Shown here piece after piece: positions 1 through 8,905 of a DNA stretch of 64,000 nt. Position 1 is the stretch's first letter. Each line of letters begins with the position of its first letter. The position numbers were made by a program, and so were the translations under genes. Location: positions 1 through 64,000 of the forward strand of contig JAFANP010000052.1 of assembly GCA_019232625.1 (NCBI GenBank). Reading direction: 5' to 3'. Source of the DNA: Alphaproteobacteria bacterium (GTDB lineage: Bacteria; Pseudomonadota; Alphaproteobacteria; Sphingomonadales; Sphingomonadaceae). The notes under the pieces were generated by a model. It saw only the letters and a program-made list of their open reading frames with translations, did no database searches and had not been told where the DNA came from.

Positions 1-2196
1 GGGCAATCGGCGCCCTCCAGATCACTCGGCAGCGGCATTTCCAAGGTCGCGCTCGCGGTGCTCCCGCTCGGCCACGGCTTCACCAGCGGCGACATCGCGC
101 TGCTCACCGAGCAGGACATGCTCGGCGACCGGCTCGTCCGCCGCCGCAAGCGCCGCAAGAGCACCGACATCTTCCTCTCCGAGCTGGCGACGCTCTCGCC
201 GGGCGACCTCGTCGTCCATGCCGATCACGGCATCGGCCGCTACGAGGGCCTGACCCAGATCCCGGTGCAGAAGGCGCCGCACGATTGCGTCGCGCTCACT
301 TATGCGGGCGGCGACAAGCTCTACGTCCCGGTCGAGAATATCGACATCCTGTCCCGCTACGGCAGCGAGAGCGACGGAGTCGCGCTCGACAGGCTCGGCG
401 GCGAGGCCTGGCAGCGCCGCAAGTCGCGGATGAAGGAGCGGATCCGCGAGATCGCCGGCGAGCTGATCAAGGTCGCGGCCGAGCGGGCCCTGCGCGCCGG
501 CGCGGTGGTGGAGCCGGACACCAGCTACGCCGCCTTCGCCGACCGCTTTCCCTACGAGGAGACCGAGGACCAGGACCGCGCCATCGCCGACGTCTTCGCC
601 GATCTGGAAGCCGGCCGGCCGATGGACCGGCTGGTCTGCGGCGACGTCGGCTTCGGCAAGACCGAGGTGGCGCTGCGCGCCGCCTTCGCGGCGGCCATGG
701 CCGGCCTGCAGGTCGCCCTGGTCTGCCCGACCACCCTTCTCGCCCGCCAGCATTACAACACCTTCTGCGAGCGCTTCCGCGGCTTCCCGATCGAGATAGG
801 CCGCCTCTCCCGCCTCGTGCCGCCCAAGGAGGCGAAGAAGACCAAGGAAGGGGTCAAGGCCGGCAAGATCGACATCGTCATCGGCACCCACGCCATCCTC
901 GCCAAGGGCGTCGAGTTCAAGAATCTTGGCCTCGTCATCGTCGACGAGGAGCAGCGCTTCGGCGTCACCCACAAGGAGCGGCTGAAGGCGTTGCGCTCCG
1001 ACGTCCACGTCCTCACCCTCACCGCGACTCCGATCCCGCGCACCCTTCAGATGGCGATGTCGGGCCTGCGGGAGCTTTCCGTGATCCAGACCCCGCCGGT
1101 CGACCGCCTCGCCGTGCGCACCTACGTCATGCCGTGGGACCCGGTGGTGATCCGCGAGGCTTTGCTCAGGGAGCATTATCGCGGCGGCCAGACCTATTTC
1201 GTCGCCCCGCGCGTCGCCGATCTGCCGGACCTCGAGCAGTTCCTGCGCGACGAGGTGCCGGAAGTGAAGTTCGTCACCGCCCACGGCCAGATGCCGCCGA
1301 CCGAGGTCGAGGAGAAGATGTCGGCCTTCTACGACCGCAAGTACGATGTCCTCCTGTCGACGACGATCGTCGAGAGCGGCCTCGACATTCCCTCGGCCAA
1401 CACGCTCATCATCCATCGCGCCGACCGCTTCGGCCTCGCCCAGCTCTACCAGCTGCGCGGCCGCGTCGGCCGGGCCAAGACCCGCGCCTACGCCTATTTC
1501 ACGACCCCGGAGAGCCGCACCGTCACGGAGGCGGCCGACAAGCGACTTCAGGTCCTCGCCAATCTCGAGAGCCTCGGCGCCGGCTTCCAGCTCGCCAGCC
1601 ACGACCTCGACATACGCGGCGCCGGCAACCTGCTCGGCGACGAGCAATCGGGGCATATCAAGGAGGTCGGCTTCGAGCTCTACCAGTCGATGCTGGAGGA
1701 CGCGATCCTCGAGGCCAAGTCGGGCGGTAGCATCAAGGCGGCCGAGGATTTCTCGCCGCAGATCACCGTCGACGCGCCGATCATGATCCCGGACGACTAC
1801 GTCCCCGACCTCGACCTCAGGATGGGCCTCTACCGGCGGATGAACGAGTTCGAGACCGCCGACGAGATCGAGCCCTTCGCGGCCGAGATGATCGACCGCT
1901 TCGGCAAGCTGCCGGAGGAGACCGACAACCTCCTCAAGGTGATCGAGGTGAAGCTCAATTGCCGCAAGGCCTGCGTGGTGAAGCTCGACGTCGGTCCAAA
2001 GGGCGCGCTCGTGCACTTCCACAACGACGAGTTCCCGGACCTCGAGGGCCTCATCGCCTACGTCCAGCGCCTCAAGGGCACGGCCAAGCTTCGTCCCGAT
2101 TCGAAGCTCGTCATCACCCGCAACTGGCCCGACGCGGCGAGCCGGATCAACGGCGCGGTGCAGCTCTCGCGCGGCCTGGCGCGGATCCTGGGCTGA
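1..2196 (+). CDS. mfd: Transcription-repair coupling factor Mfd, C-terminal part (5' end outside window)
   Basis: The reading frame is open from base 1, so the ORF-track start (a GTG at 58) is internal and the gene is cut by the window edge. About 731 residues remain of a protein that is normally about 1,150. Visible parts are the RNA-polymerase-interacting region (the stretch beginning LSPGDLVVHADHGIGRYEG), a superfamily 2 translocase with Walker A (CGDVGFGKTEVALRAAF) and a DEEQ box (DEEQRFGV), the TATPIPRT motif, the second helicase lobe (QLRGRVGRAKT), and the C-terminal regulatory TRCF domain. Mfd removes RNA polymerase stalled at lesions and recruits UvrA in transcription-coupled nucleotide excision repair. 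The next gene is convergent. Confidence 0.97.
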   Translation, partial: GQSAPSRSLGSGISKVALAVLPLGHGFTSGDIALLTEQDMLGDRLVRRRKRRKSTDIFLSELATLSPGDLVVHADHGIGRYEGLTQIPVQKAPHDCVALTYAGGDKLYVPVENIDILSRYGSESDGVALDRLGGEAWQRRKSRMKERIREIAGELIKVAAERALRAGAVVEPDTSYAAFADRFPYEETEDQDRAIADVFADLEAGRPMDRLVCGDVGFGKTEVALRAAFAAAMAGLQVALVCPTTLLARQHYNTFCERFRGFPIEIGRLSRLVPPKEAKKTKEGVKAGKIDIVIGTHAILAKGVEFKNLGLVIVDEEQRFGVTHKERLKALRSDVHVLTLTATPIPRTLQMAMSGLRELSVIQTPPVDRLAVRTYVMPWDPVVIREALLREHYRGGQTYFVAPRVADLPDLEQFLRDEVPEVKFVTAHGQMPPTEVEEKMSAFYDRKYDVLLSTTIVESGLDIPSANTLIIHRADRFGLAQLYQLRGRVGRAKTRAYAYFTTPESRTVTEAADKRLQVLANLESLGAGFQLASHDLDIRGAGNLLGDEQSGHIKEVGFELYQSMLEDAILEAKSGGSIKAAEDFSPQITVDAPIMIPDDYVPDLDLRMGLYRRMNEFETADEIEPFAAEMIDRFGKLPEETDNLLKVIEVKLNCRKACVVKLDVGPKGALVHFHNDEFPDLEGLIAYVQRLKGTAKLRPDSKLVITRNWPDAASRINGAVQLSRGLARILG

Positions 2197-2218
2197 CGGC
2201 CGCGGCCGCCGGCGCCGT

Positions 2219-2482
2219 TCAGGCGGCGCCGTGGAGGTAGGGCTTGGGGACGGTGGAGACGGTGGCGACGACCAGCTGCCACTGGATCGGGCCCTGGGCG
2301 TGGCTGTGCTTGTGGTGGCTGCGGTCGGGAAAGACGCCGATTCCCTCCAGCGCGATCTCGGTGCCGCAGCCGGTGCAGCGGAAGATGCCGCCGCACGGCA
2401 CGAAGGCGTTGGGCTGCAGCGGCAAGTCGAACGACGCATGCTTGGTCTGCGCGAGATAGTTGCGGTATTTGTAGATCGCCAT
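2219..2482 (-). CDS. Small zinc-ribbon-like hypothetical protein (87 aa)
   Basis: This is a short soluble protein of unknown function. The middle holds two cysteine pairs' worth of metal ligands (VPCGGIFRCTGCGTE, with CGG and CTGC spaced about 7 residues apart), followed by a His-rich stretch (DRSHHKHSHAQGP), so a small metal-binding fold is likely. There is no signal peptide or membrane segment. It resembles small proteins that I have seen widely in alphaproteobacteria, but I cannot name a function. It converges on mfd with a 22-bp gap and lies about 50 bp downstream of the GGDEF/EAL gene on the same strand, so co-transcription with that gene is possible. Confidence 0.7.
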   Translation of the reverse strand: MAIYKYRNYLAQTKHASFDLPLQPNAFVPCGGIFRCTGCGTEIALEGIGVFPDRSHHKHSHAQGPIQWQLVVATVSTVPKPYLHGAA

Positions 2483-2530
2483 GCCGGGGAGCTAAGCGGG
2501 AAGTGGTTAACGAGTGGTTGAGAAGGCCGG

Positions 2531-4564
2531 CTAAGCCTGATCGAGCATCGCCGCCAGCCGACGCGAATCGACCGGCGGGGCGCAGAGGAAGCCCTGGTAG
2601 AGGGTGCAGCCCTCGCGGGCGAGAAGGGCGAGCTGGTCCTCGGTCTCCACGCCCTCGGCGATCACCTCGAGGCCGAGGGAGCGGGCCATGTCGATGACGC
2701 TGCGCACCACCACCTGGTCGCGCGGCGAGCCGCTTATGTCCTCGACGAGCCGCTTGTCGATCTTGAGATAGTCGAGCGGCAGCGCCTTCAGATAGGCGAG
2801 GCTCGAATAGCCGGTGCCGAAATCGTCTATCGCCACCCTGAGGCCGCTCTGCCTCAGCCCGGCGAGGAGGTTGGCGGCGGCGGCGAGATCCTCGATCAGG
2901 CCCCCTTCCGTCACCTCGACGGTGAGGCGCGCCGGATCGAAGCCGCTCGAGCGCACCATCTCGACGAACTGAGCGGCGAATCCGGGCCGGACGATGTCGG
3001 CGGCGGTGATGTTGACCGACAGGCGCAGCCCCGCCAGCGGCTCCGGCCAGGCCGCCGCGGCGGCGAGCGCCTTCCTCTGCACATGGTCGGAAAGCTGGAC
3101 GAGATAGTCGGACCGCTCGGCCACGCCGAACAGAGTGATCGCCCCCAGCTCGCCGAATTGCGGGTGCCGCCAGCGCGCCAGCGCCTCCGCACCGACGATT
3201 CGACGGCTCGCGATGGCGACCTGCGGCTGGAAGAGTATCTCTATCTCCTCCTGGTCGAGCGCCCGCCTGAGGTCGATCTCCAGCCGGTCGCCGAGCGCCG
3301 TCTCGCCCGCCTCCCCGGCTTCCTGGACCTTGACCGGCCCGGCCTCGCCGGCCTTCGCCTCGGCCAGCGCCGCGCTCGCCCGGCGCAGCAGGGCGGCGGG
3401 GTCGTCCCCCGGCTCGGCCGCGACCACGCCGACCCGGCTGCCCAGCGTGATGACATGGTCGCCGGACATGAAGGGCCGGCCGATCGTCTCGACCAGCTGG
3501 CCGGCGAGGAACCGGCCCTCGGCGAGGCTGGTCGGCGCCGCGAGCAGCACCGCGAACTCGGCGCCGGCGATCCGCGCGACCAGCCGGCGGCGGCCGTCGG
3601 CGTCGACGCAGCGCTCGATGCGCCGCGCCGCCGCCTGAAGCACCGAATCGCCGGTGGCGCGGCCGAAAGCCGCGTTGATCGCGTCGAAACGGCTGACCGC
3701 GAGCAGCAGGAGCACCAGGGCCGGCTCGCCGGGCGCGCGCTGCAGCTGCCGGGCCAGCCAGGCCCTGGCGGCGCGGGCGTCGCGCACGCCGGTCATCGCG
3801 TCGCGGCTCTGCCACGCCGCGCCTTCGAGCGGCACGATCGCCTCGGTTCGGCCGACCACCGCCTCGCCGTCGCCCTCGACGCGCAGATGGTGGGCGAGCC
3901 GCGCGCCCGCCCCCTCCCCGTCGGCATGGGCGAAGGCGGTGGAGCGGCCGGTCGACAGCAGCCGGTCGACGGCGCCGCGCGCCGCCTTGCGGCCGTCGGA
4001 ATCGAGCTTGCGGAACAGCTCCATCAGGCTGATCCGCCGCCCCGCCTCCTCGCCGAGGCCGGCGCGGCGCGCCAGGGCCGGGCTGAGCTCCACGGTCGGC
4101 GAGCCTTTCTCCCAACGCCATGACGCCTCCGGCTCGCGGCCCTCGCCGTCGCTCTTTCGCCAGGGCCGCCCCCCGCCGACCCGCTCGGCGTGGCGGTGGG
4201 CGAAGCGCAGCGTCTGGAGCAATTGCTGCTCGGAGAAGGGGCTGACCAGGAAATGGGTGGCGCCGGCGGCGTGGAGGCCGTCCAGCGCCGCCTCGTCGGT
4301 GCGCGAGAGGAGGACGAGCAGGGCCGCCGCATTGACCTGGCAGGGATCGGCGAGCGTGCGAACCCCTTCCTGCCCCTCCGCGAGCGCGCCGCGGGCGTCG
4401 ACGACGGCGACGCTGGCGCCCGACGCGACGAACCGGCTTTCGGCAAGCTCGCTGCGCCGGGCGGCGATCGGCTGCCAGCCCGCCCGCTCGGCAAGGCCGG
4501 TCAGCTCGTCGCGATGGCGGAACGAGAGGATGAAGAGCGGCGGCGCACCGCTCCGAGCGGCCAT
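2531..4564 (-). CDS. Degenerate GGDEF - EAL domain protein, probable c-di-GMP phosphodiesterase
   Basis: The protein has 677 aa from the chosen ATG at 4564 (MAARSGAPPLF), which has a GGAGG about 10 nt upstream; the ORF track extends 46 codons further without support. Residues 1-125 look like a receiver-like domain (VAVVDARG, ATHFLVSPFSEQQLLQTL). Residues about 250-420 are a GGDEF domain whose signature reads AGAEF (333-337), so cyclase activity is unlikely. Residues about 428-670 are an EAL domain with EALARW, SVNITAADIV, the IDDFGTGYSSL loop, LKIDKRLV and AEGVETEDQL all present, so hydrolysis of c-di-GMP is plausible. No membrane segment is seen, so it is probably cytosolic. It may affect exopolysaccharide or motility, but nothing nearby shows that. 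Confidence 0.88.
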   Translation of the reverse strand: MAARSGAPPLFILSFRHRDELTGLAERAGWQPIAARRSELAESRFVASGASVAVVDARGALAEGQEGVRTLADPCQVNAAALLVLLSRTDEAALDGLHAAGATHFLVSPFSEQQLLQTLRFAHRHAERVGGGRPWRKSDGEGREPEASWRWEKGSPTVELSPALARRAGLGEEAGRRISLMELFRKLDSDGRKAARGAVDRLLSTGRSTAFAHADGEGAGARLAHHLRVEGDGEAVVGRTEAIVPLEGAAWQSRDAMTGVRDARAARAWLARQLQRAPGEPALVLLLLAVSRFDAINAAFGRATGDSVLQAAARRIERCVDADGRRRLVARIAGAEFAVLLAAPTSLAEGRFLAGQLVETIGRPFMSGDHVITLGSRVGVVAAEPGDDPAALLRRASAALAEAKAGEAGPVKVQEAGEAGETALGDRLEIDLRRALDQEEIEILFQPQVAIASRRIVGAEALARWRHPQFGELGAITLFGVAERSDYLVQLSDHVQRKALAAAAAWPEPLAGLRLSVNITAADIVRPGFAAQFVEMVRSSGFDPARLTVEVTEGGLIEDLAAAANLLAGLRQSGLRVAIDDFGTGYSSLAYLKALPLDYLKIDKRLVEDISGSPRDQVVVRSVIDMARSLGLEVIAEGVETEDQLALLAREGCTLYQGFLCAPPVDSRRLAAMLDQA

Positions 4565-4710
4565 GGCTTTCCTGCCTCCCCTGTGCGGCGCCTCGTTGCC
4601 CATCAACCTAGTCTGGCGCACCGCCCTCAACAATCGGTTTAGATGAGCGAGCCCGTCCCGTTCCGGCCCGGCCTTGCCGCCTCCCGCCGCGGGCCCTACC
4701 AACGGGCGCG

Positions 4711-5493
4711 ATGACGGCGAATGCGGACAAGGCCACGGCGCTCCTCGCCTCCCCGGCGGAGGCCGCCCAGGCGGCCGAGGGGATGCTCCGCGAGGCCTAT
4801 GACTTCGTCCCCCCCGAGGAGGCGGAGCAGATCGTCGCGCTGGGCGGCGACGGTTTCCTCCTCCAGACGCTGCACGAGATGCTCGCCCGCGGCCGCGTCT
4901 GCCCGGTCTTCGGCATGAACCGCGGCACGGTCGGCTTCCTGATGAACGAATGGCGCATCGACGGCCTTCGCGAGCGGCTCAACCGCGCCCGCGCCTTCAC
5001 CGTCGCGCCGCTCAGGATGGAGGCGGAGACGGTGGCGGGAGAGCTTATTTCCCACCCCGCGATCAACGAGGTCTCGCTGCTGCGCGAAACCCGGCAAACC
5101 GCCTGGATCGAGATTTCGGTGAGCGGCCGGGTCGTCCTGCCGGAGCTGATCTGCGACGGCGTCCTCGTCGCGACTCCGGCCGGGTCCACCGCCTACAACC
5201 TCTCCGCCCAGGGCCCGATCCTGCCGCTCGGCTCGAACCTCGTCGCCCTGACGCCGATCAGCCCGTTCCGGCCGCGGCGCTGGCGCGGCGCGCTGATCCC
5301 GGACGAGCTGACCATCCTGCTGCGCGTCCTCGATCCGGAGAAGAGGCCGGTCTCGGCGGTCGCCGACCAGCTCGAGGTCCGAGACGTCGCCTCGGTCAGG
5401 GTGTGCGTGGAACGGGCGCTCGCCCTCACCCTCCTGTTCGATGCCGAGCACGCGCTCGACGAGCGGATCACCATGGAGCAGTTCGCCGTCTGA
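4711..5493 (+). CDS. nadK: NAD kinase
   Basis: 260 aa, the usual length for proteobacterial NAD kinases. It makes NADP+ from NAD+ and ATP (or polyphosphate) in the cytosol. The GGDG nucleotide-binding motif is seen near residue 46 (LGGDGFLLQTLHEML), followed by the conserved NE motif (INEVSLLRE) and the NAD-site stretch DGVLVATPAGSTAYNLSAQGP. The start is an ATG without a clear ribosome binding site. The gene is divergent from the GGDEF/EAL gene, with about 146 bp between starts, and is followed at once by tRNA-Asn. Confidence 0.95.
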   Translation: MTANADKATALLASPAEAAQAAEGMLREAYDFVPPEEAEQIVALGGDGFLLQTLHEMLARGRVCPVFGMNRGTVGFLMNEWRIDGLRERLNRARAFTVAPLRMEAETVAGELISHPAINEVSLLRETRQTAWIEISVSGRVVLPELICDGVLVATPAGSTAYNLSAQGPILPLGSNLVALTPISPFRPRRWRGALIPDELTILLRVLDPEKRPVSAVADQLEVRDVASVRVCVERALALTLLFDAEHALDERITMEQFAV

Positions 5494-5563
5494 CCAAGCC
5501 GCATCAGGGCCTTGCGGGATCGGAAAGTCGGCTGCTATAGGCCCGCCTCGCCCGAGAGGCTGC

Positions 5564-5638
5564 TCCCCGGTAGCTCAGCGGTAGAGCATCCGACTGTTAA
5601 TCGGATGGCCGATGGTTCGAATCCGTCCCGGGGAGCCA
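5564..5638 (+). tRNA. tRNA-Asn (anticodon GTT)
   Basis: A full cloverleaf can be drawn. The acceptor TCCCCGG pairs with CCGGGGA, the D arm is GCTCAGCGGTAGAGC, the anticodon arm is ATCCGACTGTTAATCGGAT with anticodon GTT, the T loop is GGTTCGAATCC, the discriminator is G, and CCA is encoded at 5636-5638. ORFs drawn across this region in the track are spurious. Confidence 0.97.
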
Positions 5639-5694
5639 CTCGCCTCTTGCGCGACACCGGCACGGCGGGTCCGCGCCGGGGCCGCGGCGCGTTC

Positions 5695-6339
5695 CTACCA
5701 GACGAACGGGATCAGGCGGTAGCGGACGGCCTGCTGATATTCGGCGTAGGAGGGATCGAGCCCCAGCATCTCCTCCTCGGCGCGGATGCGCAGCACCATC
5801 GCCAGCCAGCAGGCGGCATAGACGACGGCGTTGATCACCGAGACGTTGACGCAGAAGAAGCCGATCTGGGCGAGCAGGTAGCCGAAATAGATGGGATGGC
5901 GGACGACCCGATAGGGGCCTTCGCGCTGCACGCCGCGATTGGCGGGGACGATGCCGAAGCTGCGGCGCAGGAAGATCTTCGCCGAGATGCTGCACAAGAG
6001 GCCGAACGACATCAGGCCGATGGCGGTGGCCGGCGAGATCCATTCGGGGCCCTCGGGCACGACGAGGAGCGGCGCGCAGGTGCCGATGATCGCGATCGCC
6101 CAGCCGTAGCCGGTGTTCATCGCCGGCCCTGGACGGCGGATCAGGATCATCAGCGCGGTCAGCCCCTCCGAGACCATGATGAGGAGGTTGGTCGGCGAAT
6201 CCGACACGCCGGGGACGAGGCGGTAGAGGAAGGTCGAGACGAGAACGAGCACGAAGGCCCGCTCCGCGAGGTCGAGCAGCAGCGCCTGCCGGGAACCGGC
6301 GCCGAGATGCGAAAGCGGCGCGGCCGCGTCGTTGAGCAT
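5695..6339 (-). CDS. Isoprenylcysteine carboxyl methyltransferase family membrane protein
   Basis: 214 aa from the ATG at 6339 (MLNDAAAPLSHLG); the upstream ATG at 6387 in the track is less likely because AAGGGG lies just before 6339. Several hydrophobic segments are seen (about 28-45, 55-75, 85-105, 115-130, 165-190). The C-terminal part has the family signature GPYRVVRHPIYFGYLL and an E/E pair (RAEEEMLG). Members of this ICMT/PEMT-like group are inner-membrane SAM-dependent methyltransferases acting on lipids or small lipophilic substrates; prenylated proteins are not expected in this bacterium. The substrate cannot be told from the sequence. It is divergent from the YbaK gene. Confidence 0.8.
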   Translation of the reverse strand: MLNDAAAPLSHLGAGSRQALLLDLAERAFVLVLVSTFLYRLVPGVSDSPTNLLIMVSEGLTALMILIRRPGPAMNTGYGWAIAIIGTCAPLLVVPEGPEWISPATAIGLMSFGLLCSISAKIFLRRSFGIVPANRGVQREGPYRVVRHPIYFGYLLAQIGFFCVNVSVINAVVYAACWLAMVLRIRAEEEMLGLDPSYAEYQQAVRYRLIPFVW

Positions 6340-6458
6340 TGCGATCCCCTTTTCCAGCCGCCTTCCTATCGCCGTGCTGGTAAACAAACCGGTAATGCGG
6401 GGACGGGGACGGGCGGCGCGGCCTTGCCCGGGGCCTTCGAGCCTGAGACAGGGCGGGG

Positions 6459-6926
6459 ATGAGCTTCGAATCCGTCCGCACCTGGATCGCGCAGCATGCG
6501 CCCGACCTGCCGATCATCGAGGTCGAGGCGAGCACCGCAACGGTCGCGGAGGCGGCCGAGGCGCTCGGCGTCGCTCCGGCGCGCATCGCCAAGACCCTCG
6601 CGGTCAGGGTGGGCGCCGACGCCTTCCTGCTCGTGACGCGCGGCGACGCCCGGCTCGACAACGTCAAGACCAAGGCGCGCTTCGGCGGTCGGCCGCGCAT
6701 GCTGGGGGCTGAGGAGACGCTGGCGCTGACCGGCCATCCGGTCGGCGGCGTCTGCCCATTCGGCCTCGCCACGCCGCTGCCCGTCTATTGCGACGTGTCG
6801 CTCCGCCCGTTCGACACGATCTATCCGGCCGCCGGCTCCCTCACCAGCTCGGTCGAGACCAGCCCCGAGCGGCTGGCCGGCCTCGTCTCGAGCGGCTGGG
6901 TGGACATCTGCCGCGTGCCGGACTGA
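6459..6926 (+). CDS. YbaK/ProX-type aminoacyl-tRNA deacylase
   Basis: 155 aa, a single YbaK/EbsC domain. Such cytosolic proteins hydrolyse misacylated tRNAs (Cys-tRNAPro, Ala-tRNAPro and similar). The conserved lysine lies in IAKTLAVRV, and the characteristic substrate-pocket loop is seen as HPVGGVCPFGL, followed by the TIYPAAGS stretch. There is no fused synthetase domain. The start is ATG at 6459 after GGCGGGG. Which amino acid it edits cannot be decided here; the ProX/YbaK subgroup is most likely. Confidence 0.88.
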   Translation: MSFESVRTWIAQHAPDLPIIEVEASTATVAEAAEALGVAPARIAKTLAVRVGADAFLLVTRGDARLDNVKTKARFGGRPRMLGAEETLALTGHPVGGVCPFGLATPLPVYCDVSLRPFDTIYPAAGSLTSSVETSPERLAGLVSSGWVDICRVPD

Positions 6927-6942
6927 TCGCGCCGTCGCGGGC

Positions 6943-7506
6943 TCAGGCGGGTTCGAGCGCCTCCTCGCGCCGCTCCGCCGTCGCCGTCACCTGGAAGTCG
7001 ACCGGCACGGCCTGCTGCCCGGCCAGGCCGCGGGCCTGCTCAACGCCGCGCGGAAAGCCGCTGCGGTCGCTATAGTCGCGGCCGGTGTCGCCGCGGCGCT
7101 CGCTCTGCTCGGCGGTGAGGCTGAGCGCGGTGAGCAGGTCGACCAGGGTGATCCCGCCGACCGCGGCGAGGGCGACGAGGTTGTTGCGCTTCTGCTCGTC
7201 GTCCGCGCCGCGCAGCCCGGCGGCGAGGGTGGCGAGGTCGACAAGGTCGCCGGCGACGCGCGCCCAGATGGCCGGGGCCGGCGTATCGGAGAGCGCCCAG
7301 ACGCCGGCGCCTATCTCGCGGCCGCCATAGGCCTGGAGCAGGCGCTCCTTGCCCTCGAGGCCGAGGGCGCGGCCGAGCCTGCCGGGCGCGAGGATCTCGG
7401 CGGCGCCGAGCGCCAGGCTGAACCAGCCGAGGCCGCGCGCGACCCGGTCGGTGACGGTGAGGCTGCGGTCGGGGCGGCTGGTCACCAAAGTCGACGATGC
7501 GTTCAT
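6943..7506 (-). CDS. Uncharacterised membrane protein in probable stress operon
   Basis: 187 aa. Three to four hydrophobic segments are visible (GLGWFSLALGAAEILAPGRL, the AIWARVAGDLVDLATLAAGL region, and NLVALAAVGGITLVDLLTALSL). They are followed by a polar C-terminal 60 residues without recognisable motifs (SERRGDTGRDYSDRSGF). I do not recognise an enzyme. It lies 12 bp downstream of the zinc alcohol dehydrogenase on the same strand, so both are probably one transcript, and the putative EcfG-type promoter in front of that gene would then control it. It may be a membrane-associated stress protein; that is an inference from context only. Confidence 0.7.
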   Translation of the reverse strand: MNASSTLVTSRPDRSLTVTDRVARGLGWFSLALGAAEILAPGRLGRALGLEGKERLLQAYGGREIGAGVWALSDTPAPAIWARVAGDLVDLATLAAGLRGADDEQKRNNLVALAAVGGITLVDLLTALSLTAEQSERRGDTGRDYSDRSGFPRGVEQARGLAGQQAVPVDFQVTATAERREEALEPA

Positions 7507-7518
7507 GTCCCTGTCTCC

Positions 7519-8691
7519 TCAATTCGGTTTCAGCACGACCTTGATGCAGCTGTCCTGCTTCTGCTCGAAGACGCGGTACATGCCGGGCCCCTCCTCGAGC
7601 TTCGCCGTGTGGGTGATGACGAAGGAGGGGTCGATCTGCCCCTCCGCGATGCGGCGGGTGAGATCGGCGGTCCAGCGGCGGACGTGGGTCTGGCCCATGC
7701 GGAAGGTGAGGCCCTTGTTCATCGCCATGCCGAACGGGATCTTGTCGACGAGCCCGCCATAGACGCCGGGGATGGAGAGGACGCCGCCGCCGCGGCAGAC
7801 GTAGATCATCTCCCTCAGGACGTGCGGCCGGTCGCTTTCCATCAGGGTCGCCTGCTTCACCCGGTCGATCATCGAATCGATGTGCTGGCTGGCATGGGCC
7901 TCGAGGCCGACGCAGTCGATGCACTTGTCCGGGCCCCTGTTGTCGGTGAGCTCGTTCAGCCGCTCGAGCACGCTTTCGTCCTCGAAGTTGATCGGCACGG
8001 CGCCGCCCGCCTCGGCCATGCTCAGCCGCTCGGGGAGGCGGTCGATGCAGATCACCTGCTTCGCACCGAGCAGGATCGCGCTCCGGATCGCCATCTGGCC
8101 GACGGGCCCGGCGCCCCAGATGGCAACGGTGTCGGTCGGCTGGATGTCGGCCTGGATCGCCGCCTGCCAGCCGGTCGGGAAAATGTCGCCGAGGAACAGG
8201 GCCTGCTCGTCGGTCATGCCGTCGGGGACCTTGATGTGCGTCGAATCCGCGAAGGGGACGCGCAGATATTCGGCTTGGCCGCCGGCATAGCCGCCGGTGA
8301 GGTGGGTGTAGCCGAACAGGCCGGCGGTGCGGTGGCCGAACACCTTGTCGGCCAGCTCGCCGTTGCGGTTCGAGCGCTCGCACAGCGAATAATTGCCGCG
8401 CCGGCACTGGTCGCATTCGTCGCAGTTGATCGTGAACGGGATGACGACCCGCTCGCCCTTGCGCAGGTTGGTGACCGCGGAGCCGGTCTCCACCACCTCG
8501 CCCATCATCTCGTGGCCGACGATGTCGCCCGGCTTCATCGCCGGGATGCAATTGTGGAAGAGGTGGAGGTCGGAGCCGCATATGGCGCAGCTCGTCACCT
8601 TGATGATCGCATCCCGCGGCGCCTCGATCGCCGGATCGGGAACGGTTTCGTGCCGTATGTCCTGCTTGCCGTGCCAGACGAGCGCTTTCAT
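7519..8691 (-). CDS. Zinc-dependent alcohol dehydrogenase, formaldehyde-dehydrogenase-like
   Basis: 390 aa of the medium-chain dehydrogenase/reductase family. The catalytic zinc site is seen as CAICGSDLH and GHEMMGEV. The structural zinc lobe has four cysteines in CDECDQCRRGNYSLC, and the Rossmann fold shows IWGAGPVGQMAIRSA. It resembles the glutathione-independent formaldehyde dehydrogenase/threonine-dehydrogenase-like subgroup often called FDH-like or CPA1-type; the natural substrate is not clear. The start ATG at 8691 has GGGAG upstream. It heads a two-gene unit with the membrane protein at 6943-7506 and has an EcfG-like promoter 30 nt ahead of its start. Confidence 0.9.
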   Translation of the reverse strand: MKALVWHGKQDIRHETVPDPAIEAPRDAIIKVTSCAICGSDLHLFHNCIPAMKPGDIVGHEMMGEVVETGSAVTNLRKGERVVIPFTINCDECDQCRRGNYSLCERSNRNGELADKVFGHRTAGLFGYTHLTGGYAGGQAEYLRVPFADSTHIKVPDGMTDEQALFLGDIFPTGWQAAIQADIQPTDTVAIWGAGPVGQMAIRSAILLGAKQVICIDRLPERLSMAEAGGAVPINFEDESVLERLNELTDNRGPDKCIDCVGLEAHASQHIDSMIDRVKQATLMESDRPHVLREMIYVCRGGGVLSIPGVYGGLVDKIPFGMAMNKGLTFRMGQTHVRRWTADLTRRIAEGQIDPSFVITHTAKLEEGPGMYRVFEQKQDSCIKVVLKPN

Positions 8692-8720
8692 CTCAGTCTC
8701 CCTTGTTCGCCTGGCCTAGC

Positions 8721-8745
8721 AACGAAGCGGCCGCGTCCGGGTCCC
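8721..8745 (-). promoter_or_regulatory. Possible EcfG (general stress sigma) promoter for the alcohol dehydrogenase operon
   Basis: Read on the minus strand this is GGGAC-N16-CGTT, one mismatch from the alphaproteobacterial EcfG consensus GGAAC-N16/17-CGTT. The -10 element ends 30 nt before the ATG at 8691, which leaves a short leader with a Shine-Dalgarno. This is a pattern match only. Confidence 0.4.
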
Positions 8746-8851
8746 ATCGGGCGGACGCTCGGCAAGGGCCTTCCGTCGCAACCGGCGCCCGGCGCCGGCC
8801 GCAGCCGGCTGAAACGGCTGGCTTTTCCTAAACGAGATCAGGTTCGGAACC

Positions 8852-8877
8852 GGAACCATGCCCCTCCCCCGGCGGTT
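8852..8877 (+). promoter_or_regulatory. Possible EcfG-type promoter for the hemerythrin gene
   Basis: GGAAC at 8852-8856 is followed after 17 nt by GGTT (8874-8877), one mismatch from CGTT. A second GGAAC sits 6 nt upstream. The -10 ends 28 nt before the ATG at 8906, the same geometry as at the exact EcfG sites in this window. Confidence 0.4.
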
Positions 8878-8905
8878 CCTGAGCCGACTTCCACAGGAGG
8901 GCCAG

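Noticed and set aside
22-2439. 805-aa minus-strand ORF opposite mfd
   Set aside because: It is a codon-bias shadow of mfd in GC-rich DNA; its sequence is low-complexity (Arg, Ala, Glu, Asp) without any domain.
2058-4121. 687-aa minus-strand ORF over the GGDEF/EAL gene and mfd end
   Set aside because: Arg/Gly/Pro-rich, no motif, overlaps well-supported genes in another frame.
5512-6462. 316-aa plus-strand ORF across tRNA-Asn
   Set aside because: It overlaps a perfect tRNA and the opposite methyltransferase gene.
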